A stretch of 64,000 nt of DNA from the NCBI GenBank assembly GCA_036924085.1, contig JAVGWX010000018.1:25642063-25706062 (forward strand), in the 5' to 3' direction. The notes under the pieces are model-generated. The model was not told where the DNA came from. It ran no database searches and saw only the letters and a program-made list of their open reading frames with translations. This document shows positions 1 to 14,300 of the stretch, piece by piece. The translations under genes and the position numbers were made by a program. Source of the DNA: Ariolimax columbianus. Taxonomy: Eukaryota; Mollusca; Gastropoda; Stylommatophora; Arionidae. Position 1 is the first letter of the stretch, and the number at the start of each line of letters is the position of its first letter.

Positions 1-740
1 CAGAGACAAGATAATAAGTGGGTGAAATAAGCGAATGGAAGTGATATGGCCAGGAGTGTGGGAGAAGGATGGATAAATCGATAGCAGCGAAACAGGGAAT
101 GACCAGATGGTGATCTTGGTACTCGTATAGTGGCGTGCTGACATGCAGATGAAGATAGATAATGACTAGGTAAAGATGTGAACAATGTTGTTCCCGTGCG
201 GCTGAAGGCAAACGTGTGGAAGCCCAGTTTATTCTCAAGTGCAAATGATGACCATCAGAGGAGCAGGAAATGATGCCTGTAACACTGATATCAGCCTTAC
301 TTCAGTGTCCAGGGCCATTGAAATGGCTGGTAATAGGGGAACAAGTGTGGTTGCAGATGTCATTGTGTTGCCAGAAACACATATATAATAAAAACAGATT
401 ATTGCACATGATGATACATAAGGCCACCACTACAGCTGGCCCCTTTACAGGAAGCCTGCACCTGAACATTTTAATAGCAATGGTTTTATATGATTAGGTT
501 TCTAGTCTTATGCACAATCCTCTTTAGTCACTTTATGTGACACGCTTGGAAAGTTACAGTGGAGTGGCCCTATTCTTTTCAACCCAGGTAATTATTGAAC
601 ATCATCATTGTGTTTTGCTTTGTCACTCCAGATGGCCCGACATGGCATTTAATTTATTCTAACCAGCTCTTATAGTATAGAATATGTTCACATAGGCAAC
701 AAGGTCTGTAGCATCTAGAATTCACTGTGAATTTATCGAA
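1..740. other. No recognisable gene
   Basis: AT-rich sequence with frequent stops in all frames. I see no exon that could supply the start of the PDZ protein and no clear repeat. Confidence 0.5.
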
Positions 741-744
741 TAAA

Positions 745-1135
745 CAAGTTCGGAGAGGGTGGTTTAACCGATGTGTGAGTCCATCGTTGGCATGTGTGAG
801 TATTTCCTAGTCTCACCAAAATTGACACTGTCAGCAAACAGAACGAAGGGTACCATTCTTGCCAAGTTCAGTTGTGGGCACTGGACTGTGGAAATGTGAC
901 ACAGGGTAACAGAAGTAGGCGATGGCTTTGCCAGGATAGTCAGAGATAATAACACCAAAAATCGAACAAATTAACTCATCCAAATGGGAAAACCACACCA
1001 TGTTTCCATGGACACAGGTGTCAATTTTAGTCAAATCTATGAACACACATCATCCGTGATATGCTTAAACATGAGAGAAAAATAGACCCGCAGCCGTTTA
1101 AACGCCATGTTTGATGCCAGCTGCTAGGGAATCCT
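745..1135 (+). repeat. Family G fragments, split
   Basis: Phrases such as 'gtgtgagtccat' near 773 and 'tagacccgcagcc' near 1083 match the family G copies at 17.3 kb and 55.2 kb. About 270 bp of unrelated sequence separates them, so this looks like an old copy with an insertion. Confidence 0.4.
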
Positions 1136-1139
1136 GAAC

Positions 1140-1895
1140 CCATTTTTTTGCAGTGCGGTTTTAGTAGCAATGACCTTTTAGTATGGTGAGGTTGCCATCC
1201 ACATTCACAACCTTTTCTAGTCTCCTATTTCATCCCTCCTGGAAGGGAATAATGACCATACTATATTTAACCCGGGAACCACTGGGGTAGCGAGGTTAGT
1301 TCATTGAGGTACTAGTAGATGACAGATATGGAGATGTTGGGGGAATAAATCCAGTCAAGGCCAAGTCTCAACATCTCACAATGTCCATTCAGTAATGAGA
1401 CATCTGCTACTACCACTAAGATAATCCCACAGTTCTGAACTTGTTGAGAAGCGTCAAATTGCACTACAGCCAGTAAGACATCTTTACCACCTTCTCAAGT
1501 ATGCCTTGTAATATAAGAAGAGCCACTAACCTACTGCCAAAGAAATGTCAAGAGTCAATTTATTGTAGCTTTGAACAACAGCCACCACCACAACTCACAC
1601 CAGATAATTGAAGCTTTATAAACACTAATTTGACATTCATACTCCTTGTACCATAGATGTTGTTCATCTGCTTTTTGAACAAATGTGGTCCATTCATTCA
1701 TGCATATCACTAATTAGATGACGAGGCTTTTTATTACGTTAAGGTAATCATAGTTAATCCCAAACTAGTGTATAAATAAATATAACAGAAATACCTCAAA
1801 TGCATAATAGAACAATATATCTAATTTTGAAATGTCACAAGCATCAATCACCATAATTCTTGCAGTTTGTAATTTTTTTTTCAATTTTGATAAAT
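1140..1895. other. No recognisable gene
   Basis: No coding segment or repeat family could be supported here. Confidence 0.4.
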
Positions 1896-1904
1896 CATAA
1901 TTTG

Positions 1905-2135
1905 AAAATGAGAATTGTCAGGTGTTATGTATACTTGTCACAACTTTACGATGCAGAAACATGGACACTGAATAACAAGTTGGAAAAGAGTATTGAAGCC
2001 TTCAAAATATGGGTAAAAAGAAGATTGGGTCACATTTCTTGGAAAAAGAAGAAAACAAATGTGGAGGTATTGAAAAAGTTGGGAGTGAAAAGAGAATTAA
2101 TGACCGCTTCTATCATTATTAATGGGTTATTGCTA
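1905..2135 (+). mobile_element. LINE fragment, C-terminal end of reverse transcriptase ORF
   Basis: A reading frame with YDAETWTLNNKLEKSIEAF and RRLGHISWKKKKTNVEVL matches the widespread C-terminal region of non-LTR retrotransposon ORF2 proteins ('AETWTL...RRLGHISW'). It is truncated at both ends and has no RT catalytic motif. It lies just upstream of the first PDZ exon. Confidence 0.75.
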
Positions 2136-2234
2136 GTAACACGACATTTTTACATAATAAATTCCAATTTTAAAATGCCGCGATCACATTATTGAACATA
2201 GCAATGTATCAATCCATAATTTTCCCCTGTACAG

Positions 2235-2330
2235 GATTAAAAATCGGTGGTGGCTGTAGCACAGATGGCACAGAGAATTTTGGGATATTTGTGAAGCGTG
2301 TCCTGCCTGGTGGTCTAGCTGCAACATCAG
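2235..2330 (+). CDS. STXBP4: STXBP4-like exon a: PDZ carboxylate loop and beta2-beta3
   Basis: The acceptor is cccctgtacag and the donor is gtgagg. The exon enters in phase 1 (GA completes a Gly codon) and leaves in phase 1. It encodes GLKIGGG, the PDZ carboxylate-binding loop region, then GIFVKRVLPGG, the usual PDZ strand followed by the PGG turn. The first beta strand and the initiator Met must come from an upstream exon. No matching exon was seen in 1-2234. Confidence 0.88.
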
Positions 2331-5300
2331 GTGAGGCATGGATCATCTGTGATGTCTTCAAAACATTGTTTATGCTTTGATTTCACTGGTGGCTCTAAAT
2401 GTAAGGCAGGCTTTTGGTTCTGAATTCATTGTGGAATACATAGTTTAAAATTGCTTGTGGTTTTGGATAAAATTAATGTGTTATTGCAATATAGAGGTTA
2501 ATTCCATCACAAGCTACCAGCATTTTTGTTAGCTTGTGGAAAATATTTTCTTCAACAAAATTCTGATCACAAAATAATGCTATTTTGTGTGTGAATAATT
2601 TATTTCAGTTATGTTATGTTATCATTGTGAAATTAATGTTCTAGTTTCTTTGTGTACGCTTTTTGCATTTGTACATGTTCTGTTTCTAGAATCGACATCA
2701 CTGCAATCCGGGCATACCCATAGGTGCTCAGTCTCTCTCAGCAAATGGTGTAGGGTATGGATGCTGATGATCTCTGTAGCTCGCTGGTTGTACACTCTCC
2801 TGCTCTGTCCTCTCATGCGTCATACTCCGCTCGAACCTGATTTAATGTCAAAATTTTGCAGCCTGTGGATTGCTGCTTCATCTATTGCAGTGTCCTCATC
2901 TAACAGGCGGTCATTGATTGATTTCAAAATGTCACTTCTATCCATCACTGATGTGCCTATGATGGGAGCTTGTGAAGCCATGATGTCAGCTCTTTCATTG
3001 CCCTGAACCACAGCATGAGCAGGACAGTAGATCCATGTCAACCCCTGGAGGTTTGAAGCCTTATCAGCTGCTATCCACTCATACATATGCCATCCCTTAT
3101 GTACCTTCTGAAGTATGGCTTGCGCTTCTATCACGATGACTACCCTTGTTATAGAAGTCTCAGATATCCATTTCAGTACTGAAGTCACTGCTTCTGTCTC
3201 CATTCTCAAACTGGAGGTTGTTGATATGTATGCCCTACTGTGCTCATCAACGACCTGTTCTCTCGCTCTGATCGAGAAGCCCCCAGCCTGATGTCCCACT
3301 ACGCAGTACTGATTTGTCAGTGTATATGATGGCATTACTCTCCTGCTTTTTCTCAGTTATCAGCTGATTCTCCTCGTGTTCTTCATTCCTTGCCAAAGGT
3401 TATGATGACTCTCTGGTACTCTATCATTCTATCACCAGTGTGGACCCATTCTTCCCCCGTGGTGATCGTCTCAGCTGGAGCGACATGCAAGTAGCAGGAT
3501 GTAGTCCAGAGAACGGAATGCATTGTGTCACTAGTATACAGCTTGACTGCAAAATTTGCTCTGTTGGTTCGACACATCCGTCTTTGGCAGACATACCTCT
3601 AATATGGTAGGTTAAGGGGGAAGCAGACGCTAGTCAGGTTCAGGCACAATATACTGACCAAGAACAGTATCTCTCTTCCCAGGAAATGGGTTGTTTTCAA
3701 GGCAGTCTGGCTGACGAGATGTGGGTTAATGTGATCCCGTAGAAGTGAGTGCCACACAGATGAAGTCAAACATAACACAACTGCTTGGAGGACCCAGGTC
3801 CACATTCATCAGCATGCTTGAGATGCGAGGAAAGCTACTACAACCCACCGCTCAACTGCGTTTCAGGGTGCACAAATGAGTAAACATTCTCATTGTGGGC
3901 ATTCAGCAACAGCATCAATAATATGGCAGGTTGAGGACCAGACAAACGGCAAAAGAAACTGACATAAAGCATAACTCTACCTTTTTTTCACTTACCAGCG
4001 CATACAAAATCCTAAAAAGGTATTTTAACTATTGTTTATTAAGTGTACAATAACACTAGGTCTATCAAGATATTAAAACATCAAATGAATAAACACAACT
4101 GTACAAACATTGCATAGCTTACAAATATTCTCTCAGCCTGCATAGTTTGGAACAGAGTTAGGGCTTGTATTAATTAGGACTTGACTTAATGGCACACTGG
4201 GGCAGATTTCATCTTTTATGTAGTAGACTAATACTTTCTCCAATAAACACATACGAAATCAGCTCTGAAGAAAAGTGTCATTAATAATACAAAATGAATA
4301 TTAATTAAAAGAGGCATATGAACAAACTGCCAGGAAGCAAAGTCATAAAGCAAGGTATGCCTGAATAGTGGTCTGGGTACGGGTTTAATTCTGGTACGTT
4401 TACATGTATAGTGTAGCTATTTCTGTTTGATTTTAACAGCAGGATAACATCTCACTAATACGAGACCAGCACAGATTTTTGTAATGTTATCAGTTATCTT
4501 TTAGTTTGGCGACTGAATTTGGTTCTTCTTGTCCTTCTTGCAGGTGATATTTTCTGTGGTGATCTTATTTTGGAAGTGAATGGACAGAGCATGCAGGGTG
4601 TCGCTTATGACAGGTATGTTACCACTTCAAAATGTCATGTTAGCTGATGCTTCTCCACAATTCTTATGTTTTCTAGTACAGATTTGGGCGCAGTGGTTAG
4701 TGCAGTTGCTTCCCAACTAAGCAATCAGGGTTCAGTCCCAGTTGGTATGGGATTTTTCATATCATAAAATGGCTTCTGGGGTAGACCCAGCCTAAAATAT
4801 TGTCTACCAGAATAATAAGGGAAAGTAAAGATGGCTGGCGTGTTGTTAACCACATCACCCCTGTTGTAACGTTGCTCAGGAAAAATATGGGCCTAACATC
4901 ATATTCCCAATATGACACCACTGGCGTGTTAATGGGAGTTAGAAATAGGTGAACTGTAACATCCCATGCATGCCGAAAGAGGAGACTAAGTGAGGGTTAG
5001 GTGTGGGATGGACTACTGTAGAAACATAAGTAAAAGAAAACAATAAAAATGGACAGATCAATTACAAGTATATATATATATATCTCAATCATCCAAGACA
5101 GGGTGGTCTCTGTCAGGAAGGCGAATGATGCAGCGCAGAGAAGAAATGAATCTGTTCAGTTCATCCCGTAACCCATCAGGTCGTTGGGGTACACATGAAG
5201 ACACTCCCAAAATCCCACGCCATCCCTCTCTGTCTGTCGCCACCTGTCATATCTCACCGGGACGAAGGCCTGACCACTCAGTGATGTTGTCCACCCATCT

Positions 5301-8300
5301 CTTCCTTGGGCGTCCTCACCCTCTCTGTCCTAGTACGGAGCCAAGAATATCGAGTTGGTAATTCCGTTGGACCTCGCGACGTGCCCGCACCAGGCTATCT
5401 TTCGTCTTTTGATAGCTGTGAACAGATCTTCAAAAGGACCAATAACGTCTTCAACTCTCTGACGGATTTCTACGTTCGTGACACGATCTTTATATTTAAC
5501 ATTTAGGAGTTTTCCCGCTGCCGAAGACGGATGTGTCGGACCGAAAGGTGCAAATATCGCAGTCAAGCTGTAAACTAGCGACACAACGCATTCCGTTCTC
5601 TGGACTACATCCTGCTACTTACGAAGCCCTGTTTAGGGCTGGGTAGCGGGAGATTGAAAACTAACGCAGAAGAAGAAGAAGAAGGACTTTTCTATAGCAC
5701 CTCATTTCCATTGCATGTATTCTGCTCTGGATATCTGCTGTAATGGTCCAGGTCTCTGAGGCATACAGAAATATTGATAGCACAAAAAATCTGTACCACA
5801 GATTAAACTGTTTTTGCCTGGAGCTCAAGACAAGACATGAAAGGGTTAATGGAGGTGTTGAGATTGCTGGACAAAGGTCCTCAACCAATAGGAAATTCCG
5901 GGGGGGGGGGGGGAGGGGGGGGGGGGGCGCGCTTCAGTTTGGTCTGTTAAAGTCTTCTGTGTTCGTTCTCAATCTCTCGCTGCCATGCCCTGAACAGGGC
6001 TTTGCATGTAGCAGAGTGTAGTCCGGAGAGCGGAATGCGCTGTGTCTCTAGTTTACAGCTTGGCTGCGATATTTGCACCTTCCGTCTTCACCAAGAGTCT
6101 GTTAAATCTTTAGCTATTAATATTTGTAAAAACTACTTTTTATTAAAGTTTTAAAATCTGTCAACATTTTCTGTTAAATTTGGTAAACACTAAAAATAAT
6201 CCAAGCCAATGTATATGTTCTAATATCATCATCATGAAGTATGTCCCTTGCAGAACGTCACTCTGATAACAGGCCATCTGTAAGACTCTTGATCTTCAGT
6301 CAGCTCTCCCGCCTCTGTCATTATCAGAGATTAGTGATAATGACAGAGGCGGGAGAAGCTGACTGAAGATCAAGAGTTACAGTGGCCTGTCCTTTATCAG
6401 TCGTGACGCTCTCTGCCAAGGACCATACTTCCTATGATGCATGATATTCAGAACATACTAAATTGGCTTGGATTATTTTTCAGCTGCTCTTACAACTCTT
6501 AAGAAATGCTTGACAGATTCTTAAAACTTTATTAAAAAGCTAGTTTTTCCAAATATTAATAGCTAAGCACTTTACCAGCCTTTGGCCTGAAGACGGAAGG
6601 CTGCCAACTATCGCAGCCAAGCTGTAACTTGAGACGAAAGGGCATTCGACTCTCCCGCGCAACTCACTACTGCTGCATCTTCTGCCATGTGGCATTTAGT
6701 GTAGCCATAGTGTTTTATATTTTGTTATATAGTTTATACTAATATAAAGAAAATAAAAGATTTTCTATATTTAATGCATGTAATTTGGAATGCACCTGTT
6801 GAGTCAGACAGACAATCTCTGAAAGGGGAGCAATGACATTCTGTCATATGGGGCACAAAAAGGGTGAAAGACCACTGGGTAAAAAGGACTTATTACATAT
6901 TTCCGCAGCGCTCCCCACCTCCCCAATAACTTACTCTTAATTAAATAATCATATTTCTCTAGCCCAAATTAGTATAAAAATCTGCTTCCTTTGTTCTACG
7001 TCTACTTCCATCCATCCATATCTCCATCCACAGAGCTGTAACAATGCTGCGTCAAGCTTCTGCCTCGAACCATGTTGAGCTTGTTATTGCCAGGGATACA
7101 GATGCTCAGTAAGTTTTGGGCATTGAGTCATTTATTAACTTTGGCTGAACCATTGGTAAAAATATTTGCCTCTGGCATTGTCTCTATATACTTACTGGTG
7201 TATTCGTTGTGTTAACACTGATTTTGCTATAGAAATGGTGGAATCTAAAACAAGACAATTTTCGCCTGCCTAATAACAATACAATGGTTATTTTCACTTT
7301 AGACAATTTTTTTATTATTTATTTCTGTTTCACGTGGATTTGAGGGGGATGAAACTAAAGTTATTGCAACTGACATTTTGGAAATCTGTTTAGTTTGTTT
7401 ATTTAGATGTTATAAATACGTTTGTAGTGGAAACTAACTGACATGCCAGTCTGGTTAGGAACACTATCAGTGCTTTGTGGCAATTTCATGGATTTACAAG
7501 ACAACTGGTGTACCCAAAAATGGTTAAGTCTAAATGTTTGTGACGTAATAAAATAAATATGGAAACTAGAAGGTTAGGCATTATATCACTTCCTGACATA
7601 CCTGGACATCATAATACTGGATACCCTAACCTTCAAAGTATGGGATATAAGGTGACTGGGTTATGCATTGAGTTAGCAACCTCATCATGCCAAAGAGAAT
7701 ATGCTGCAGAAACCACATCTATAAGAGTGAATATATGAACTTTGATTCAGGCTTCTTATGAGGAGACTAGCTGTAGTGGTCACACTATGCTTCAAATGGA
7801 GTGAGGGTGTCGCTGTGGTCAAGAGGTAAGGCACTCACTTCTCAAAGTGATGAATGAAAACGATAGATTATCGAATCCCGCAAGTTTCAAGCGACCCCTG
7901 GTCTCAAAGGAGGAAATACTAGAGTGCCTGTGTCCTGAGTTACCTCCAGTTGTCTTGACTTATGTCTTGCCACTGGTCCAATGTAACTCTGGACCAGAGA
8001 GTGAGGTTGATGACCAGCACAGTTTCCCACAATGCCACACCATCCCTCTCTGTCAGCGGACTCTGCCTGTGCCTCCTCTGGTCTCAGATTGGTCCATTCT
8101 TTTATGTTGTCCTACCATCTCTTTTTGTGGCAACCTCTTCGTTGTCTGCCTTGCACCTTTCTGTGCAGGATCGTATTTGCAAGACCATTTGATCTCGATA
8201 TGTGGCCGTACCAAACCAGTTTTCATCTTTTGACCATTGCTAAGGGGCTTCAAAAGGCCCTATTGCTGCTTTAATTCTTTCTCGTATTTCCTCATTTATA

Positions 8301-11300
8301 ACTCGGTCTTTGGTAATATGACGTTTAGAAGTCTTCTGAAATATCTAATCTCCAATGCCATTATCCTCCACTGCAGGTCAGCTGTATTTGTCCATATCTC
8401 ACATGGATTTAAAGTACACTACCACAATGGACAAAATTACTCAGCAAGGGGACAGAGAATAACCTCTTAGTCGCTCATCTTCTACCCTGGGGTATGGAGG
8501 TCCTCGGTTTATACTTGCAGTCAGTTTTACCGACAAACATGTGATGACAGACATGATCCCTTGAATTGAGTTTTACAGACAAACATTCATTGCACAATTA
8601 TGCAGACAGCTAAGACCTACTTTGAATACTAATTTTGTCAAAGTCAACGTAACGGATACCCAGGGTGCTCAGTGGCAGATGGTATGGGAGGGAACAATAA
8701 GCAGTGAACTGGTAAGAGCGGAACTTGAGATTCAACTGTGAGTTTTCTAATTGCAACAACTTTAAAATACACAAATGGTGCTATTACCACGGCTGCTGGA
8801 ACCAAATTTATCCTCCAATAGATACTTGTTAAAGGATTTGAAGTGTGCTCATTTCAATTATGGGACATTGAACAAGTTCCATATTGTTATTTTTCGTCGC
8901 TACCTCTCTGTACCAGTGGTGAGTACATTGCATGCCTGCTGCTATCCTTAGATGTGGTGCCAGATGGTTTAACATCGAGGCTTGCAAAACATTTTCATCT
9001 CGTCCATCTTTTCCTGTAACCCTCAGAAAGGTCATTGGGGCATCACTCCACTTGTGAGTGATGTGTCTTGGGCATGTTCCTAGCCTTGGGGCGCCCAATC
9101 CTCTCCCAGGCTGTGTGTGATTCATCGTTGGTCTGTGTGAGGTTGTTTGGCATCGCCTCATCCTCATGCCACTGCCTCGTGAACAAATTCATGCCATTTT
9201 TGTCTGTCCAGCGCCATAAATTCAGTATACTCTAGGGACTTTCCTGTTCACTTCCGAATATCTTCTGTCCAGCATTTCTTGAGGAGGCCTCTTTTTCTCT
9301 TGCCGGAGACTGTGCCTCTAAGTACAGACGGTCAAAGGAAGAATTTATAAATTGCACTCGAGGGATACGCTTTTTAGATCCATGCTGGCCGGCATTGCAC
9401 ATGATGATAGTGCCTCACGTAAGGTGGTCATAACAACTGTCATAGCCAGGTGCGGAATTGAGGACAGGCTCTCAATTCTAATAAATGTTTCATGGAGAAA
9501 CTAGTATCTGTTCAGGTAAAATATACTGGTCTAACTGTTAATCAGGGTGAGGTGAAGATACTGAACTACACCACAACTCACTTCCATGCAGTTCTCCCGG
9601 GACAAAGGCTGCTTCAGTCTGGTTAACGAAGGGGGAGATCGACGTGATCCCCATAGTAGTGAATGTCACAAGAGGAAGCCAAGCATAGCACAACTACCTG
9701 GAGGACCCCGATCTACCTTCATCAGCACACTCTGGATGTGAGGAAAGCTTGTGTTGACTCTGTTCCTGCTAACAAAAGAAAGGTCGAAGTGCGAGCCCCT
9801 GGTGCCCTAAAACTAGAAACTCTGAGAGCACAGGAAGGTCATAATTCATCGGTGGTAATTCATCTAGGAGAAGAGAAAAACTGACTTTAAACCACCAGCT
9901 GCCTTGCAGGCAGTCTGGTGACAGCCAGAGGCTAGGGAGAGTTAACCCTAAATAAAAGACTTACCGAAAGTGATTGTCAGAAAGGTAAAGTAAAAGTAAG
10001 TAGCATGTCCTTTCAGAACATCGCTCTTGTAACTGTCAATCTATTTGGCTGTTACAAGTTTCTTGGCAGGTGTGCAGTAAGGTAGGTTGCCATTACTTCC
10101 CGTTTGGTTTGCGGAGAAGCGATTATACTTGGATAAAACCAAGCATATGCCAAACTGGGCACAGCAGGATTCGTGCTCAGTGCTTTAGGATTATAAAACC
10201 GAGTTTCACCCCTAGACCACACTGCCTGCTTGTCTGTGAGGTAGGGACGGAAAATAACCATACAACTCTTTCGGGGCTTTATAATTGAAATGAGTACTCT
10301 TTAAACCTTTTTAGGTCAAATGACAGATGAAAGCATTGGGCCAGCCTTAAATTGGAGTGTTCCAAGCGCAAATACACCGTCGTCAGTGTTGGTGGTAGCA
10401 TCAAATGTCTGATCATGAAACAGTTGCTGTAAGCTGTTGAGACTCAGCCTGGGCTGTCAGATTTGTTCACAGCAGATGATTAACAAGGTACACTCGTGTT
10501 GCTGGTTGTCCCTTGATGGACTCACAACTGCTCCTGAGTGATTCTCGAAATGAATATAGTAGAGCCACTGTTTCATTCCTGGAGGGAGATTCTATAACAG
10601 GCTGCAACAGAGCAGACTGGCTAAGGAGAATGTATCGAAGAGGGAAGGCTAACCCAGTACTCAAAAATGGGTCAGACCAAAAGGTGCAAATATTGTAGTC
10701 AAGCTGTAAACTGCGACATAATGCATTCCATTTTCTGGTCAGCATCTGACCTTTTCAGGGTTTGGTAGCAGAAGATTGAGAACAAATGAAGAAGATACCT
10801 GGAGGGCTGTGTTGAGCGACTATGGTTGTTTGTACATGGGGCTAGCAACCTCACCATGTAATAACTATTGCTTCTGAAATTGCACTGTGTAAGAAAATTA
10901 TGATAAAATATGTAACGACACCGTAACCTCAAACATAATTCTGAAACATAGCACGTAAAAACATGGTTTTAAGTATGCGTATGCTAACAGTTAATGTGAG
11001 CCAAATTTAATGTTGGACCTGGACTCCAACATCTGAGGTAACAAGTGAATGATGGTGGACGTAGCAGGCCAACTGTCACATATCGCAGTCCAATTGGCAC
11101 ATATCGCAGTCCAATTGTAAAATGGGGCTCACTGTATCTTACGCTTGAAAAAGTAAAGAATGCAAAGAAGTTAAAAGTAGTGAGAACATGAAGAAAACCA
11201 AGCTCCTTAAAATTAACCTGATCAACAAAGTTAACTGTGTTCGTTCTTGTTGTTATTGCGACCTGGGTAAAGTAACTGACTTTTTGTCTTGTACAGGAGA

Positions 11301-14300
11301 GAGTTTGCTGGCTACATGACCAAGAATGGAAACGTTCAGAGTCCACCACTCACAGTCAAGGATTTCTTGAATGGTAGCCAGTTAACAGGTATATAAAAGG
11401 CTGAAAATGTTTGGATTTTTTATGTTTTAATGTGAAAATGACTACTACTATTTTTCAATTTTGCTCAAATATTAAATTATTCTGGTTCGAAGCTCAAAAG
11501 GGTGGGAGACAAGGATGCATACTATCCCATATCTATTCAATATATATGCAGAATCCATAATCAGGAATGTCAAAAACGATGGAAATTATGACGTTTGAGC
11601 CATTAACAATCAGCGGTAACGAGATACCAGAGCTCAGATATGCCGATGACTCAGTTGTTCTCTCAAAGAGCGCTGTTTAGCTGAAATGGAGGAGCCTGTT
11701 GGTAAAACAACAGTGAAGACCAAAATCTATTATTGAATATAAGTTAACAACAAACCAAACCTAAAGTTATTCTAGAACAACAGGAGATTGAGAAAGAAAC
11801 AAGTTTTTAGTACCTCAAGTCAATTATAAGCAAAAATGGAGATTGCCTGAATGAAGTCAGAAGGAGAATGGCTATGGCATTGCAGAGGCTGAAAAAAATT
11901 AGAAACTTATGGCAGAACACTAATAAAAGGACGAAAATGAAAATCCTGCGAACTTGCATCTTCCCTGTGGTGACAACGTACGGATGTGAAATGTGGACCA
12001 CCGTACAAACACTTGAGAAAAAAATTGAATCTTTTGACCTAAAAGGCTACAAGAAAGTGCTCAAATACCATACCATGGATAGCGAAAAGAAAAAAATACA
12101 GATATCCTAAAGAAACTGGATAACGAGGAAAGTTGACTAGTAAACAATATCTTGTCCAGAAAACCAAAATATTTTGTTCACATCAAACATCATAATGGTT
12201 TCGAGAGAATGATACTGGAGGTTATGGTGCCTGAAAAGAGGGGCAGAGACAGACTGAGGAGAAGATGGACACAAGACATCACGGAAGTCCTGAAGGTAAT
12301 AGACAGAGGCGGGAGTTCTGGCTAGAGATCAACAGTCTTACAGATCGACTATTGTGAGAGCGACATTCTGCAAAGGATATGCTACATGATGATATTGATC
12401 TATTCAGTTCAAATATTAAATTAGTTCTATTGTTGATCTATTTAGATTCTTGGGTGATGATTGTTAAAGTAATTCCGTTGGCGAAGTGGTTAAGCCGTCG
12501 GCCTCGTGATCAGGTGTTGTGGGTTCGACTCTGAACTCCACCGTCTTTTTCATGGGTGCTTGATGTGGAGTCCCCTGCATCTCGTAGTCGCCTCCTAGTC
12601 ATCTTGTCCTTGACTTGCCACTGGGGTCTGGTGGCTCGAGACGAGAGAGTGAGGATAAAAAGTAGTGCAGTTAATCCTTACTAAAATATCGCTAGCAAAA
12701 TAAATTATGCCATCATCTTGTACGATGGACGGCGGCCTTTGCCTTGCTTTGCCTTTACACTCCTTTCCTCAAGGAAGTGTGTAGCACATTTAAATTCAGC
12801 AACAAACTTCCTCCACTTCACCTGGTATGATTGTACATCACCAAGAAAAAATAACACTGTCAGTGGCAACTGGAAAATTCTCAAGCAATTTCAGAGCGGA
12901 GGCAGAGGCACTGAAGGCTGCAGTAGAAGCAATGCTGACAGGCGAAAGCAATGAAAGCCAGATAGTCCTGTTTACAGATGCCCTGGCCATGGTTACAGCA
13001 CTAAAAAACCAGAAAAATACTGAACTTAATGATTTAAGAGCAGTACTCTGTCAACTATGCCAGCAGTCCGCACCAAAAAGAGTAGTGATACAGTGGGTTC
13101 CATCCCACTGTAACATCCAAGGCAACGAGGAGGCAGACAGACTGGCAAAAGAAGGTGCAAGACTACCACAACTAGATTCTAGTGTGACCTATGAAGAATC
13201 CAAAAGGTTTATTAGGGCCAGATACATGGCCAAATGGGAAACAGAACATACTGGCTACACAAAAAATGATGCCTACTACCAGTTGAACAGAACAGAGCAG
13301 GTCGTGATCTTCAGACTCCGCACAGGCCACAACAGACTGAGGTACCATCTATTCAATAAACTGAAGATAGGTGGCACTGATGAATGCACCTGTGGTACAG
13401 AGAAAATGACCGCTGAACATCTGCTGCAAAACTGCCCGGCATACGAGGACCAGAGAAAGCACATGTGGCCATCACCAGTGCCAACACTAGACAAGCTCTA
13501 TGGCAGTGTCGACAGCCTCAGGATGACAGCTGCTTTCTTCGAACAAATTCAAGTTGACGTCTGACAGCGTACGAAGAAGAAGAAGTACATCACCACAGCT
13601 CTGGTTCATGATTCTATCAAGTTTTGGGCTTCAGACATCAGATGGCATGCTAGTTACTGCCATTTGGTTTTACCACAGAAAGTCATGCTGCAAGCCTTGT
13701 ACTTTGGATACTCATTCCCAGACAAGCTACCTTGTCGCTGTTTCTGTACCAAGGTAGTCTTTTTACATGGACAATAGAGTCATTCCTCTGCTAAAGCCCT
13801 CGAACCTGGAAGACAGTTGTATCAGACGTGATAAACTCCTAGAAAATGGTTCATGGGACCGGCTTCGTTGCATCTGGGCTCTAACATACACGCTTAGTCT
13901 CTTTCGTTGCTGGGAGTGCCGATGACAGAACAAGAACTCTGGAGCTCGTGCGGCAACCACAGAATTTTAGCCAGACATTGTCAGGTACCTATTTACAGCT
14001 TGGTCAATCGGAAGACATGGTCATACCATGAAAAAACCCTGGAATGCCTGGTCTGTTAAACTAAGCACAGTGTGATCCGAACCTGGTTCTTTGGGATTAT
14101 AAACTGAACTCACAGTCCCTAGGCCACCAAATCTTGAACCTAGAGAAAAGGAGTGTCTGTCTTGTGCTAAAACCTGGAGGAAGGAAGGATAGTATCCCAG
14201 GGTTCTCCTGACCCTATTTCGAACAAGACGTGGAATCTTATCACAGGGTTCTCCTGACCATTTTTGTACCAGACATGGGATAGTATCCCAGGGTTCTTAT

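Noticed and set aside
8829..9167. 112-codon minus-strand protein
   Set aside because: It is an out-of-frame reading of a LINE 3' region; the LINE C-terminal motif lies in another frame just upstream.
12475..12560. tRNA gene (also considered at 16.8, 24.65, 53.66, 55.4, 58.3 and 62.85 kb)
   Set aside because: A and B boxes are present but the sequence does not close into a full cloverleaf and the same 250-bp body follows each time, so these are SINE heads.
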